From contig NZ_VMHN01000006.1 in the NCBI RefSeq assembly GCF_008795955.1, forward strand, positions 124,001 through 188,000: 64,000 nucleotides of DNA, in the 5' to 3' direction. Numbering within the stretch: the stretch's first letter is position 1; each line of letters begins with the position of its first letter. The DNA comes from Marinobacter denitrificans. GTDB taxonomy: Bacteria; Pseudomonadota; Gammaproteobacteria; Pseudomonadales; Oleiphilaceae. Positions 27,219 through 38,083 of this stretch are shown in pieces. The notes below the pieces were generated by a model. That model did not search any database, was not told the origin of the DNA, and saw only the letters and a list, made by a program, of their open reading frames with translations. The translations under genes were made by a program, and so were the position numbers.

Positions 27219-28772
27219 TCAGGAGCGCAGGTACTGCTCCAGGAACTCACCGAAGGGCTGGTTATCGCTCTGCTCCATGGCAGCCTGCTCCGACAGCGAG
27301 TCCCTGGTCATTTTCTCGAAGGCCGCCATCACTTCCGCGGGCAGACCTTCATTTCGGAGAGTCTGCTGGTGCTGCCTGGCCATCTCCAGTCCCCACTCGC
27401 GGTGCCCCATGCCGGAACGTTCCATGTCGTCCAGCACCTTCGCCGAAGGAACCTGCAGCGGCTCCTCCAGCTTGACCCTCTGATCACCCAGAGCGCGCCG
27501 ATAAGTTTCGTCGCCGTTCCAGTTATCCAGTTGCTCCGCCAGCGGCTCCAGGCGATCCAGCAGGGCCGAGGCAGCATCACCCACGGCCACCGGCTCACCC
27601 GCCCGACACAGCGTCAGCTTCGGGTCTCTGCCGCGAGACACCACATCCTGGTAGTTGTCGTCCAGGCGGTCACACTCATCATCGTCGATGCGCGGGCTAT
27701 CAGACAGCAGGCAGTCCAGAAGGAACAGATCCAGAAAATCGATCTGGCTTTCGTTGACGCCGACCGGGGAGAAGGGGTCAAGGTCCAGACACCGCACTTC
27801 GATGTATTCGACACCGCGGGAGTCCAGGGCCTGAATCGGCTTTTCTTCACGCTCAGTGGTGCGCTTTGGGCGCACGGCGCTGTAGTACTCGTTCTCGATC
27901 TGCAGCACGCTGGTGTTGATCTGTATGAACTCGCCATTACGCTGGATACCGATCTTCTCGTATGGCGGCCACGGGGTATGAATCGCCCGGAACAGGGTGT
28001 CCGTGTAGGTTTTCAGTTCGTTGAAACAGATATTCAACGAGGCCTGGGCGTTATTGTGATATCCCAGGTCACCCATACGCAGGGAGGTAGCATTGCGGCC
28101 GCACCAGGTGTCCTCGCTGAACCTGGTCAGGTCATGATGCACCCCCGCCACAAAACTGGCATCCAGTGCAGGAGAGGCGCCGAACAGCAGCATCAGCAGC
28201 CAACTGCGGCGGCGGAAATTGCGGATCAGCCAGAAGTACTGGTCCGACTTGAAATCCTGAAGACTTTGCTGATTACCCACTGCCTGCTGCCACAGGTCCC
28301 AGAAGCTGTCAGGCAGTGAAAGGTTGTAATGGGCACCGGCAATGCTCTGCATCATCCGGCCATAGCGAACCGCCAGCCCCTGACGGTAGACGTGTTTCAG
28401 GTGTCCGATGTTGGCTGTGCCGTATTCGGCAATGGGAATGCTCTCGTCGCCGTCCAGCTCACAGGGCATGCTGGCAGCCCAGAACACTTCATCATCCAGG
28501 TTATGCTGTACGAACCGGTGAATATCCCGCAGGGAGTCAAGCATGCCACGGGTGGTGTCGAACACCGGGGTAATCAGCTCCAGCAAAGCTTCGGAGTAAT
28601 CCGTGGTGATGCGGGGGTGGGTCAGTGCGGAGCCCAGGGAGCGGGGGTGCGGCGTCTGGGCAATAAAGCCGTTGCGATCGACCCGCAGGCCCTCTTTTTC
28701 CACGCCCTTTCTGAATCCGGTCCACTGGCTGGCAGTGAACTGTTGAAAAAGCTGATGGCGGGATTCACCCAT
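27219..28772 (-). CDS. gshA: Glutamate-cysteine ligase
   Basis: First step of glutathione synthesis: ATP-dependent joining of glutamate and cysteine. 517 residues, as in the gammaproteobacterial GshA type (E. coli 518). Recognisable are GFRKGVEKEGLRV near residue 20, the acceptor region TDYSEALLELITP, and EVRCLDLDPFSPVGV in the middle. gshB is not in the window. Lies 68 bases after tex on the same strand. Confidence 0.96.
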   Translation of the reverse strand: MGESRHQLFQQFTASQWTGFRKGVEKEGLRVDRNGFIAQTPHPRSLGSALTHPRITTDYSEALLELITPVFDTTRGMLDSLRDIHRFVQHNLDDEVFWAASMPCELDGDESIPIAEYGTANIGHLKHVYRQGLAVRYGRMMQSIAGAHYNLSLPDSFWDLWQQAVGNQQSLQDFKSDQYFWLIRNFRRRSWLLMLLFGASPALDASFVAGVHHDLTRFSEDTWCGRNATSLRMGDLGYHNNAQASLNICFNELKTYTDTLFRAIHTPWPPYEKIGIQRNGEFIQINTSVLQIENEYYSAVRPKRTTEREEKPIQALDSRGVEYIEVRCLDLDPFSPVGVNESQIDFLDLFLLDCLLSDSPRIDDDECDRLDDNYQDVVSRGRDPKLTLCRAGEPVAVGDAASALLDRLEPLAEQLDNWNGDETYRRALGDQRVKLEEPLQVPSAKVLDDMERSGMGHREWGLEMARQHQQTLRNEGLPAEVMAAFEKMTRDSLSEQAAMEQSDNQPFGEFLEQYLRS

Positions 28773-28840
28773 GAATGACTCCTGCTAGGATGGCCGCCGG
28801 GATCACCGGCAGCCTGTAGTATAGTGTGTAACGGCGCGGG

Positions 28841-31183
28841 TTAACGGCCGTCTTTACGAGCGGATGCCAGCGCCTGTGCCAGCGCTCCGGCCATGGCCCC
28901 TTTTTGCGGGCTTTCCGCCCCCGTCTGGCGATCATTCCTGGCGGACGGCTTGCCACTGCCCCCCCGCCGATTACCGCCGCTGCCGGCACGATTATCGGAC
29001 GTTTCACCAGGCTGGTCATCCATACGCATGGAAAGCGCAATCCGCTTTCTCGGGATATCTACGTCCATCACCTTGACCTTGACGATATCCCCGGCCTTGA
29101 CCACTTCCCGCGGGTCTTTCACAAAGGTATTGGACAGGGCCGAAATATGCACCAGTCCGTCCTGATGAACACCGATATCCACGAACGCCCCGAAGTTGGT
29201 CACGTTGGTGACCGACCCTTCCAGTACCATGCCCGGTTTAAGGTCATTGAGGGTTTCAACCCCTTCCTCGAAGCTGGCAAAACGGAATTCAGGGCGTGGA
29301 TCCCGGCCGGGCTTTTCCAGTTCCGTAATAATATCCTTTATGGTGGGCAGGCCGAACTGCTCGGTCACGTAATCCTGCGGGTTCAGTGTCCGCAGGAAGG
29401 CAGCGTCGCCGATAATCGCTTCAACCTTGCGGTTGTTCTTGCGGGCAATGGCCTCGACCACTCCATAGGCTTCCGGGTGAACCGAAGAACGGTCCAGCGG
29501 GTTGTCGCCGCTGGCAATGCGCAGGAAACCAGCCGCCTGTTCGAAGGTGCGGTCTCCCAGCCGGGATACTTTAAGCAACTGCTTGCGGTCACGGAATACG
29601 CCATTCTGGTTACGGAAGTCGACGATGTTCTGGGCGATGCTCTGATTCAGGCCAGACACTCTTGCCAGCAGCGGAATCGAGGCGGTATTGAGGTCCACGC
29701 CCACACCGTTAACACAATCTTCCACCACCGCGTCCAGGCTACGGGCCAGTTGCACCTGGGATACATCGTGCTGGTACTGGCCCACGCCGATGGATTTGGG
29801 TTCGATCTTGACCATTTCCGCCAACGGGTCCTGCAGGCGACGGGCAATGGACACCGCACCCCGAATGGTTACATCCAGGTCCGGCAACTCGCGGGAAGCG
29901 AACTCGGAGGCGGAATAGATGGAGGCACCGGACTCACTGACGACGATCCGCGCCAGTTTGAGCTCCGGATAACGCTTGCATAGGTCGGCCACCAGCTTGT
30001 CCGTCTCACGGGATGCCGTACCGTTGCCGATGGCAATGAGCTCAATGCTGTACTCCCGACACCACTTGGCCAGTTGCTCAATGGACTGGTCCCACTGGTT
30101 ACGCGGCGCATGAGGAAAGATTCCACCGTGACCCACCACCTGGCCGGTTCCGTCGATGATGGCCACCTTCACTCCGGTACGCAGTCCGGGGTCCAGCCCC
30201 AACGTCGGGCGGGGGCCAGCCGGTGCCAGCAACAGCAGGTCCTTCAGGTTGGCGGCGAACACGTTGATGGCTTCGGTTTCGGCGGCTTCCCGCACCTGGG
30301 CCATCAGGTCAGTTTCTATCTGGGTGGACAGCTTTACCCGCCAGGTCCAGCGTACCACTTCCGACAACCAACGATCCCCAGCACGGCCGTTGTCGCGAAT
30401 GCGCCAGCGAGCGGCAATGCGCTGCTCCGCCGGGTGTGGCTGGCGGCGGTCATCTTCGGCATCACCCACCACAATGGAATAGGTCAGCACGCCCTCATTG
30501 CGCCCCCGAAGAATGGCCAGGGCGCGGTGGGACGGTACTTTTTTCAGGGGCTCGACATGGTCGAAATAGTCACGGAACTTGGCGCCTTCAGTTTCTTTTC
30601 CGGCTACCACGGTGACCTTGAGCTGTCCCTGCTGCCAGATGAAATCACGCAGCTCACCCAGCAGTTCCGCATCCTCGGAAAACCGCTCCATCAGGATATA
30701 ACGGGCACCATCAAGGGCGGCCTTGGTATCGGCAATGCCGGCGTCGGCATTGAGGTAGCTTTGCGCTGTCTGTTCCGGATCCAGCGTCGGGTCGTCATAA
30801 AGCGCATCGGCCAACGGCTCCAGCCCTGCCTCGCGGGCGATCTGGGCCTTGGTGCGGCGCTTGGGTTTGTACGGCAGGTAGAGGTCTTCCAGGCGGTTCT
30901 TGGTGTCCGCTGCGTCAATACTGGCCCGCAGCTCATCGGTGAGCTTGCCCTGCTCCTCGATACTGTTGAGGATAGTGGCGCGGCGGTCGTCCAGTTCCCG
31001 AAGGTAGCGCAGGCGCTCTTCCAGGTTACGTAGCTGGCTGTCGTCCAGGGAACCGGTGACTTCCTTTCGGTAGCGGGCAATAAAGGGAACGGTAGCCCCC
31101 CCGTCCAGCATTTCCACGGTGGCATTAACCTGCTGTTCACGAACACCGAGTTCGTCAGCAATGCGCCTGATGATACTGTTCAT
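28841..31183 (-). CDS. tex: Tex, RNA-binding transcription accessory protein
   Basis: 780 residues: N-terminal helical region ([22 protein letters not shown]), YqgF-like RNase-H-fold domain ([17 protein letters not shown]), helix-hairpin-helix segments ([20 protein letters not shown]) and a C-terminal S1 RNA-binding domain (about 655-730, [24 protein letters not shown]), then a basic Gly/Arg/Ser-rich tail. Tex affects transcription and stress tolerance in several genera. Normal length for the family. Confidence 0.96.
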   Translation of the reverse strand: MNSIIRRIADELGVREQQVNATVEMLDGGATVPFIARYRKEVTGSLDDSQLRNLEERLRYLRELDDRRATILNSIEEQGKLTDELRASIDAADTKNRLEDLYLPYKPKRRTKAQIAREAGLEPLADALYDDPTLDPEQTAQSYLNADAGIADTKAALDGARYILMERFSEDAELLGELRDFIWQQGQLKVTVVAGKETEGAKFRDYFDHVEPLKKVPSHRALAILRGRNEGVLTYSIVVGDAEDDRRQPHPAEQRIAARWRIRDNGRAGDRWLSEVVRWTWRVKLSTQIETDLMAQVREAAETEAINVFAANLKDLLLLAPAGPRPTLGLDPGLRTGVKVAIIDGTGQVVGHGGIFPHAPRNQWDQSIEQLAKWCREYSIELIAIGNGTASRETDKLVADLCKRYPELKLARIVVSESGASIYSASEFASRELPDLDVTIRGAVSIARRLQDPLAEMVKIEPKSIGVGQYQHDVSQVQLARSLDAVVEDCVNGVGVDLNTASIPLLARVSGLNQSIAQNIVDFRNQNGVFRDRKQLLKVSRLGDRTFEQAAGFLRIASGDNPLDRSSVHPEAYGVVEAIARKNNRKVEAIIGDAAFLRTLNPQDYVTEQFGLPTIKDIITELEKPGRDPRPEFRFASFEEGVETLNDLKPGMVLEGSVTNVTNFGAFVDIGVHQDGLVHISALSNTFVKDPREVVKAGDIVKVKVMDVDIPRKRIALSMRMDDQPGETSDNRAGSGGNRRGGSGKPSARNDRQTGAESPQKGAMAGALAQALASARKDGR

Positions 31184-31230
31184 GCAACCTCATCTGATGC
31201 TTACGAGTCAAAGCGCAAAGGTACAGCGGC

Positions 31231-32967
31231 TTACTGCTGCAGGCAAGCAGAGCGGGTCCGGTTGTCCAGAAATTGAACAAGATCATTCCAGGGCATGGGG
31301 CGGGCGTAATAATAGCCCTGGATTTCGTCACAGTGTTGCTGGCGCAGGAATTCCAGTTGCCCTTCGGTTTCCACACCCTCCGCCACCACGCTGATCTGCA
31401 GGCTGTGAGCCAGACTGATAATGGCGCGGATGATGTGTTCAGCATCCGCCGAGTGCCCCAGGTCCTGGACGAACGACTTGTCAATCTTGACCAGGGAGAT
31501 AGGCAGGTGCTGGAGATTACTCAGGGAGGAGAAACCCGTACCGAAATCATCCAGGGCAAAACTGATACCCAACTGGTTGAGTTCCCGAAGACATCGCTGG
31601 GCGTACTCGGGATCATGCATCATGGCACTTTCAGTAAGCTCCAGCTCCAGCAGGCTGGTATCGACATTCGCATTGAAGATGATGCGGAAAATGGTTTCTG
31701 TCATCTTGCGGTCATGGAACTGACGGAACGAGAGGTTGACCGCAAATACCAGCCCGGGGTGACCCAGCTCGGAAGATTCCTGCAGGCGCTTGCAGGCCTG
31801 CTCGATGACCCAATAGCCGATGGGCACAATCAACCCGCTACGCTCGGCCACCGGAATGAATTCATCCGGCCCCACCAGGCCCCGCTCCGGGTGATTCCAT
31901 CGCAACAGGCATTCCACCCCGCGAACTTCCTCTGAAGCCAGATCAATCCGCGGCTGGTAATACACCTCCAGCTCGTTGCCCCGCAGGGCGTTGCGGAGAT
32001 CCGCCTCCAGGCGTAACTGGTACCCTGCGGTTATGTGCAGCTGGCGATCGTAGAAACGGTAGCTGGTACCGGGATCCCGTTTGGCCTCGAACATGGCGCG
32101 GTTGGCCCTGCGCATCAGGTTCTCCGGGCTTTCGCCGGCCTCGGGATAGGTGGCAACGCCCAGGCTGGCACTGATCACTACATTCTGGCCATCGATGTTC
32201 AGCGGCTCGCCGATCGCGTTCACAATCTTGCGGATAATCTGGGTGATATCCAGTGAGTCTTCCACTTTCTCAACAATAATAGCGAACTCATCGCCACCGA
32301 TACGCATCAACGAATCCATGCGCCGCAGGTTCAGGCGCAGACGTTCCGCCAGCTTGAGCATGATCTGGTCACTTTTCTGGTAACCGAAAGATTCATTGAA
32401 ACTGCGAAAGTCGTCCAGGTTGATGTGCAGCAGGGCCAGACGCTGAGTGGCCCGCTCTGCCCGTAACAGGGCCTGCTGTAAACGGTCGAAAAACAGATCG
32501 CGATTGATAAATCCGCTGGCAACTTCTCTGCCCAGCTGACCATGGGCATACTCGGACAACTGCTCCCGGTACCAGAGGCACCGGACCGCCCTGCAGAGGC
32601 TCCAGCGGTCAATCCACTGGCGACACAGGTAATCCGAGGCACCGTTGGCCAACAGCCCCGGCGCACGCTCTGTGGGTGCTTCCGCGCTCATCGCCAGTAT
32701 TGGCTTTTCATTACTGGACGCAGAGAGGTATTGCAGAAAAGCATCTTCCGAACCACCATGAAAAACGCAGTCCCAGAGGATGACATCAAAGTGGGTATTG
32801 TGAATCAGGTCATCGCAGTCGATCAGGTCCGGACACCAGGTGAGATCCGGCTCCAGTTCCCTGTCGTCGGCCAGCAAGGCACTCAGCCATAAAAAATCCG
32901 AGTACTCAGGTGTCAGTACCAACAGGCGCACATGGCCGGAATTAAAGGATTTTACTGCCAGGGTCAT
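31231..32967 (-). CDS. GGDEF-EAL protein with receiver-like N-terminus
   Basis: About 578 residues. The N-terminal ~125 residues look like a receiver domain (LLVLTPEYSDFLWLSALL, then FDVILWDCVF at the phospho-acceptor position and ANGASDYL), though several acidic residues are altered. The GGDEF domain carries an intact RIGGDEFAII. The EAL domain has ECL in place of EAL, and otherwise intact metal and catalytic motifs (ELELTESAMM, DDFGTGFSSL, VVAEGVE). Phosphodiesterase activity is therefore likely; a cyclase is possible. I used the ATG at 32967; TTG codons at 32970 and 32973 are alternatives. Compare the degenerate pair at 1774. Confidence 0.88.
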   Translation of the reverse strand: MTLAVKSFNSGHVRLLVLTPEYSDFLWLSALLADDRELEPDLTWCPDLIDCDDLIHNTHFDVILWDCVFHGGSEDAFLQYLSASSNEKPILAMSAEAPTERAPGLLANGASDYLCRQWIDRWSLCRAVRCLWYREQLSEYAHGQLGREVASGFINRDLFFDRLQQALLRAERATQRLALLHINLDDFRSFNESFGYQKSDQIMLKLAERLRLNLRRMDSLMRIGGDEFAIIVEKVEDSLDITQIIRKIVNAIGEPLNIDGQNVVISASLGVATYPEAGESPENLMRRANRAMFEAKRDPGTSYRFYDRQLHITAGYQLRLEADLRNALRGNELEVYYQPRIDLASEEVRGVECLLRWNHPERGLVGPDEFIPVAERSGLIVPIGYWVIEQACKRLQESSELGHPGLVFAVNLSFRQFHDRKMTETIFRIIFNANVDTSLLELELTESAMMHDPEYAQRCLRELNQLGISFALDDFGTGFSSLSNLQHLPISLVKIDKSFVQDLGHSADAEHIIRAIISLAHSLQISVVAEGVETEGQLEFLRQQHCDEIQGYYYARPMPWNDLVQFLDNRTRSACLQQ

Positions 32968-33117
32968 CAACAAGCGTCCCGTTCCTGAAGAGCATACATC
33001 TACGATCCCTCAAGAATAGCTGATAGATCGTCAAGGTACAGCATGTCCGCCTGGTGTAGAATAACCGCTTGCCGACTTCACCCATAAAATCCCCATTTGG
33101 CGCCCATATTTGTGAAC

Positions 33118-35130
33118 ATGCTCAACCCCCGACAGAGTGAAGCCGTTCGATATGCGGATGGCCCCATGCTGGTATTGGCCGGCGCCGGCAGTGGCAAGAC
33201 CAGCGTAATCACCCGCAAGGTGGCCTATCTGATCGAGCACCTGGGCATCCCCGGGCGACATATTGCCGCAGTCACCTTTACCAACAAGGCGGCCAGGGAG
33301 ATGAAAGAGCGGGTCGGGCGGCTGGTGGATCGCAAGCTGACTAGGGGGTTGATTGTGTCCACCTTCCATAACCTGGGGCTGAACATGATCCGTGAAGAGC
33401 ATGAGCACCTGGGCTACCACCCCGGCTTTTCCATCTTCGACGCGGAAGACGCCAAGGCCCTGCTGCAGGACCTGATGATGCGGGAAGCCAGCGCAGACGC
33501 TGGTGACGAACTGTCGGACGTGCAGATGACCATCTCCTCCTGGAAGAACGCCATGCGCAGCCCTCAGGATGCCTGGAGCCGGGCGGCGGACGAGCGGGAG
33601 CAACGCATTGCGATCATCTACCGGTATTACAACGAATACCTGAAAGCCTACAACGCGGTTGATTTCGACGACCTGATCCTGCTACCGGTGCAACTGTTCC
33701 GCGACAACCCGGAAGTCCTGCAGAAATGGCGCAGGAAGATCCGCTACATGCTGGTGGATGAATACCAGGATACCAACATGTGCCAGTATGAACTGGTGAA
33801 ACAGTTGGTGGCAGAGCGCGCCGCCTTCACCGTGGTAGGTGATGACGACCAGTCTATCTACGCCTGGCGCGGAGCCCGGCCGGAGAACCTGGAACAACTG
33901 AAGGAAGATTTTCCCAGCCTGAAGATCGTCAAGCTCGAACAGAACTACCGCTCTACCGCACGCATTCTGCGTTGCGCCAACACGGTGATCGCCAACAACC
34001 CCCACGTGTTCGAGAAGGCCCTCTGGAGTGACCACACCATTGGCGATGAATTACGCATCGTCCGGTGCCGTAACGAAGATGCGGAAGCCGACCGGGTTGC
34101 CATGGAAATCCTCGACCAGAAGCTGAAGAAAGGCCTGGCCTTCCGGGATTTTGCCGTGCTTTACCGGGGCAATCACCAGGCACGCCTGCTGGAAATGAAG
34201 CTGCAGGCCTACCAGATTCCCTACCGGATCTCGGGGGGGCAGTCGTTTTTCTCCAAGAACGAGATCAAGGACGCCATGTCCTACCTGCGCCTGCTGGTGA
34301 ACCCGGATGATAACGCCGCATTCCTGCGGGTGGTAAACGTGCCCCGCAGGGAGATCGGCCCCCGCACCCTGGAGCAGCTCAGCCATTACGCCCGCTCCCG
34401 CGATGTCAGCCTCTTCCGCGCCCTGGGCGATATGGGTGCTGAAACCCATGTTACGGAAAAGGGGCTGGACCGCCTGCGCCGATTTGCTCACTGGGTAGAC
34501 AACACCTGCGAGCGCCTGCACAGCGAAGACCCGATTCCGGTCATCAAGCAGCTGTTTACCGACATTGAGTACGAAGAATGGCTGCACCTGCATTCCGGCT
34601 CGCCGAAACAGGCGGAACGGCGAATGGAGAACATCTGGTACCTGGTGGAGTCCATTCAGCGCATGCTGGATGATGGCAAGGGCACGGCTGACGAGATCGG
34701 CATCGAGGATGCCATCAGCCGACTGATCCTCAGGGACATGATGGAACAGCAGGAAGAAGAAGATGACAGCGACAAGGTCCAGTTGCTGACATTACACGCC
34801 TCCAAAGGCCTTGAGTTCCCCCATGTTTTTATCATGGGATTGGAAGAAGAAATCCTCCCTCACCGTTCCAGCATTGAGGAAGGCAATATCGAGGAAGAAC
34901 GGCGGCTGATGTACGTGGGCATCACCCGGGCCCGGGAAACCCTGACCCTTACCTACGCCGCCCAGCGCAAGCAATACGGCGAAAAACTGGAGACCATTCC
35001 CAGCCGGTTTCTGGATGAACTGCCGGAAGACGACCTGCGCTGGGAAGGCACCGGGGATCTCGACGTGGAAGCCAACCAGAAGAAGGGCAAGGCCACGCTG
35101 AGCGCACTTCTTGGCGACCTTGGACTATGA
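33118..35130 (+). CDS. rep: ATP-dependent DNA helicase Rep
   Basis: UvrD/Rep superfamily 1A helicase that helps replication forks pass obstacles. About 670 residues (E. coli Rep 673). Motif I LAGAGSGKTSVITRKV, Ia TFTNKAAREM, II VDEYQDTN, III VGDDDQSIYAWRGA, IV LEQNYRS, V TLHASKGLEFPHVF and VI YVGITRARE. I chose the ATG at 33118 because MLNPRQSEAV aligns with the family start; GTG at 33112 or an earlier codon at 33097 is possible. Rep is preferred over UvrD on length and N-terminus. Confidence 0.95.
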   Translation: MLNPRQSEAVRYADGPMLVLAGAGSGKTSVITRKVAYLIEHLGIPGRHIAAVTFTNKAAREMKERVGRLVDRKLTRGLIVSTFHNLGLNMIREEHEHLGYHPGFSIFDAEDAKALLQDLMMREASADAGDELSDVQMTISSWKNAMRSPQDAWSRAADEREQRIAIIYRYYNEYLKAYNAVDFDDLILLPVQLFRDNPEVLQKWRRKIRYMLVDEYQDTNMCQYELVKQLVAERAAFTVVGDDDQSIYAWRGARPENLEQLKEDFPSLKIVKLEQNYRSTARILRCANTVIANNPHVFEKALWSDHTIGDELRIVRCRNEDAEADRVAMEILDQKLKKGLAFRDFAVLYRGNHQARLLEMKLQAYQIPYRISGGQSFFSKNEIKDAMSYLRLLVNPDDNAAFLRVVNVPRREIGPRTLEQLSHYARSRDVSLFRALGDMGAETHVTEKGLDRLRRFAHWVDNTCERLHSEDPIPVIKQLFTDIEYEEWLHLHSGSPKQAERRMENIWYLVESIQRMLDDGKGTADEIGIEDAISRLILRDMMEQQEEEDDSDKVQLLTLHASKGLEFPHVFIMGLEEEILPHRSSIEEGNIEEERRLMYVGITRARETLTLTYAAQRKQYGEKLETIPSRFLDELPEDDLRWEGTGDLDVEANQKKGKATLSALLGDLGL

Positions 35131-35237
35131 ACAGAATTTAATACCCTGCCACTGCATCTCTCAACTGTTTTCTCCCGTTACTGATTCGGGGGGCTCTGCC
35201 TCTCCATTTCCAAAACAACAACATACGGGAGATCAAC

Positions 35238-37499
35238 ATGTCTCGAAACGAGATACCCCATACCTGGAACCTCGCCCTGGCGGCGGGCTCGGCGATCCTG
35301 CTCACCAGTGCATTACCGGTCTCAGCGGGACTGCTATCAACACTGACCGGCAGCTCTGACACTGCCGAAACCGAGGCCACGGATGACACCTCCTCTAAAG
35401 GTCGTTTCAGTGCGCCCTTCGCGGAGCCAACCATTATTGTGGATGGCGAAACTGTCGAAACCAGCGAAAAATGCATCACCCGTGCCGACGGCATGCTTGA
35501 GTGCAAACCCGCAGCAGGCACCATCGCGCTGCTGGAAGACGACCGCCTGCTATACCTGAATGCCCTGGAGGGCACCGAAAACGTAGAGCTTTCAATCGTG
35601 GCAGAGTTTGGCGAGGTCTCGGTCAACGACCAGACACGGGTACTCTCGCTGGGCGAGAACGACACACCAACCTGGCTGAAGCCAGATCCCCTGCGCGCCG
35701 GCGCCAACCCGGATGGGAACGACAGCGAAACACTGCTCAATGGCACCGAACTGGACGGCGTGATTGATACAGCGGACAACACCAGCAAAAACGATGGGGC
35801 CCTTTTCTGCTCCGACGTGGTAGGCCTCGCTGACGGCCGGGTGATGGCCGTTGGGGGAACCGATTACTACTCGGAGCCCGGCGTTGATGGCCTGCCCCTG
35901 GGCGTAGCAGAACTGGAAGGCATCAAGAACTCCCGGATCTTCGATGAGGAAACCAACACCTGGACCCAGAGTGGCGACATGAACTACGGCCGCTGGTACC
36001 CCTCCCTGGTCACACTTGGCAACGGCAACATATTTGTTGCCAGCGGCGTTACCAAGCTGCTCAAGCCGGTCTATCCCGAAGACCCGCTCAACTCAGGCCG
36101 CAACGTGGTTCAAACGGAAACCTACGATCCCTGCGCGGGCACATGGGCGCAAAACCCGTCCACCGCAGATCGGTCACTGCCACTGTATCCACGAATGCAC
36201 CTCCTGCCCAACGGCCACGTGCTTTATAACGCCGGCGGTCAGGCCTTCAATCCGTTTGGCCAGGGTTATGACCAGGCGTTGTGGAATATCGTCGCCACGT
36301 ACAACCCGGACAATCAGAGCTGGACAGACATCGGCTACGCGGGGCTGCCACTACGCCTCGATGAAATCGGTCTGGAGGAGCTCAGCAGCACGCTGAATGT
36401 TACCAACGTTTCTCTTGAACAAAGCACGTCGTTACTGGGCGATATACTGCAGTCCCCCACCGACCTGCTGACCACAGCCAGTGACCTGGGCCTCGATGAG
36501 GAAACCGTGAAAACCGCCATCGCCGGTGGCATGCGGGGCTCCACCTCATCCACCATGCTGCCACTAGAACCGGATGAAAATGGCAATTACACCGACGTGG
36601 AATTGCTCACTGCCGGGGGCGTACCCAGCTACGCGCTGCTTACTAATCCGGGCGGCTACCTGCCGACAGACCAGAGCCGCATTGACCGTATCAGCACCAA
36701 TGGTGACCAGATTGAGTACGAGTCCCGTCTTACCGGCTCCCTTAATCAGCCGCGCTGGTATGGCACCAATGTGGTAATGCCTGATGGCAGTGTGATGGTA
36801 TTCAGCGGCGGTAATCGCGATGGCGTGGTGGGACCGGGACTGGAAGGGCCGATCATGACCGCCGAACGGTTTGACCCGGAAACGTCAACCTGGACGGAAA
36901 TGGCCGAGGCCAATCGCCCGCGCACTTACCACAACACCGCCTTGCTGATGGCCGACGGACGGGTAATGATCGCAGGCCATGCACCGATCAATACCGCCTA
37001 CCTCTCTCACATCAGCTTCGAAGATTTTGGCCTCGCCCCCAATGCCGGCCGGGATCCCAGCTTCGAGATCTACACCCCTCCCTATGCCATGAGGGACGAC
37101 CGCCCGCAGATTACCAGCGCGCCGGAGGACCTGACGGTAGGCGAGGACTTCTGGATTCAGGTGGATCAGGCTGAGGATATCGACAAGGTGCTGTTGATTC
37201 GCCGCACGGTGATGACGCACCTCATCGATGGCGACCAGCGTGCCATTGAGCTCCCGGTGCAGGCCCGTAACGGCCGCAACCTTCGCCTCAGAATGCCCGA
37301 GAACCACAACGTAGTGCCTGCTGGCAAGTACATGCTGTTCGTCAGCAAGGCCAGCGCCGAAGGCAGGGTGCCATCGGTCTCGGCGCCCATCACGGTGGTC
37401 AACAACTCCCTGCAGTGCATGGCAGACACCCATACAGCCGGTTCCGAAACTTCTGCGGAAGAGGACGACTCGTCTGGCGGCCTGCTGGGCCTGCTCTGA
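35238..37499 (+). CDS. Secreted kelch-type copper radical oxidase (galactose/glyoxal oxidase-like)
   Basis: 753 residues with a signal peptide (cleavage near SALPVSA, 24-30). Kelch-type repeats and a C-terminal galactose-oxidase-like domain (about 620-722). All residues expected for the copper and Cys-Tyr radical site are present: Cys191 (FCSDVVGL) and Tyr254 (GRWYPSL), 63 apart as in glyoxal oxidase; Tyr564-His565 (PRTYHNTALL); and His661 (THLIDGDQR). So an active oxidase making H2O2 from an alcohol or aldehyde is likely, but the substrate is unknown. An insertion of about 90 residues (about 372-460), with no kelch character, interrupts the propeller. The gene ends 9 bases before a second exported protein. 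Confidence 0.8.
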   Translation: MSRNEIPHTWNLALAAGSAILLTSALPVSAGLLSTLTGSSDTAETEATDDTSSKGRFSAPFAEPTIIVDGETVETSEKCITRADGMLECKPAAGTIALLEDDRLLYLNALEGTENVELSIVAEFGEVSVNDQTRVLSLGENDTPTWLKPDPLRAGANPDGNDSETLLNGTELDGVIDTADNTSKNDGALFCSDVVGLADGRVMAVGGTDYYSEPGVDGLPLGVAELEGIKNSRIFDEETNTWTQSGDMNYGRWYPSLVTLGNGNIFVASGVTKLLKPVYPEDPLNSGRNVVQTETYDPCAGTWAQNPSTADRSLPLYPRMHLLPNGHVLYNAGGQAFNPFGQGYDQALWNIVATYNPDNQSWTDIGYAGLPLRLDEIGLEELSSTLNVTNVSLEQSTSLLGDILQSPTDLLTTASDLGLDEETVKTAIAGGMRGSTSSTMLPLEPDENGNYTDVELLTAGGVPSYALLTNPGGYLPTDQSRIDRISTNGDQIEYESRLTGSLNQPRWYGTNVVMPDGSVMVFSGGNRDGVVGPGLEGPIMTAERFDPETSTWTEMAEANRPRTYHNTALLMADGRVMIAGHAPINTAYLSHISFEDFGLAPNAGRDPSFEIYTPPYAMRDDRPQITSAPEDLTVGEDFWIQVDQAEDIDKVLLIRRTVMTHLIDGDQRAIELPVQARNGRNLRLRMPENHNVVPAGKYMLFVSKASAEGRVPSVSAPITVVNNSLQCMADTHTAGSETSAEEDDSSGGLLGLL

Positions 37500-37508
37500 G
37501 GTGATGCC

Positions 37509-38075
37509 ATGACAAAGAGCTTCCGCAACGACAAGCGCTCCATGAAGCATCTGTCTGCCCTGTGGCTCTGCGTGATGACCCTGTCAGCCTCCGGGCTGGC
37601 GGGGGCTCACGGAGCACCCGAGGCCGAGAACATTCCTTCACAACGGATCACCGCCAGCATAGACGGGAAACCGGAGATTGACGGCTTCAGCACCATGATC
37701 ATTGATGCGCCACGGCCCGCTATTCTGGTGACCTACCGCGGCGATGAAACTACAATGATCCAGGGAACAGAAGGAGAGCCCTTTCTCCTATTTACCAGTC
37801 AGCGGGTGATGGCAAATGCCCATAGCAGGAGCTGGCAGAAACTCGCCGGGCATCAACCGATAAACGGAAAGGACCAGGGAGAAGGACCCGGGGAGATCAA
37901 CTGGGTGGAAGTGTCAGGCTCCGGCAGCTACGGCTGGCTGGATCCGCGACTGAATGGCGAGCTATTGCGGCACTCCGGTGACAGCAATGGTATGGCCTGG
38001 TCCATCCCGGTGATCAATGCCTCCACCGGCACAACGGCGGTGACGGGACGGATAACGTCCATCCCTGTTCAATAG
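37509..38075 (+). CDS. Small exported protein, partner of the oxidase gene
   Basis: 188 residues, start ATG with GAGG about 8 bases upstream; MKHLSAL at 37542 is an alternative. Signal peptide with a possible AGA/HGA cleavage that would leave a histidine at the mature N-terminus. The mature part is beta-rich, with GTEGEPFLLF and VEVSGSGSYGWLDPRL segments faintly resembling a family of actinobacterial membrane proteins with EGEPYLR and YxWHDHR motifs. No firm family. Tandem placement suggests it serves the oxidase, perhaps in copper delivery or anchoring; this is inference. Confidence 0.6.
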   Translation: MTKSFRNDKRSMKHLSALWLCVMTLSASGLAGAHGAPEAENIPSQRITASIDGKPEIDGFSTMIIDAPRPAILVTYRGDETTMIQGTEGEPFLLFTSQRVMANAHSRSWQKLAGHQPINGKDQGEGPGEINWVEVSGSGSYGWLDPRLNGELLRHSGDSNGMAWSIPVINASTGTTAVTGRITSIPVQ

Positions 38076-38083
38076 CGTTTTAC

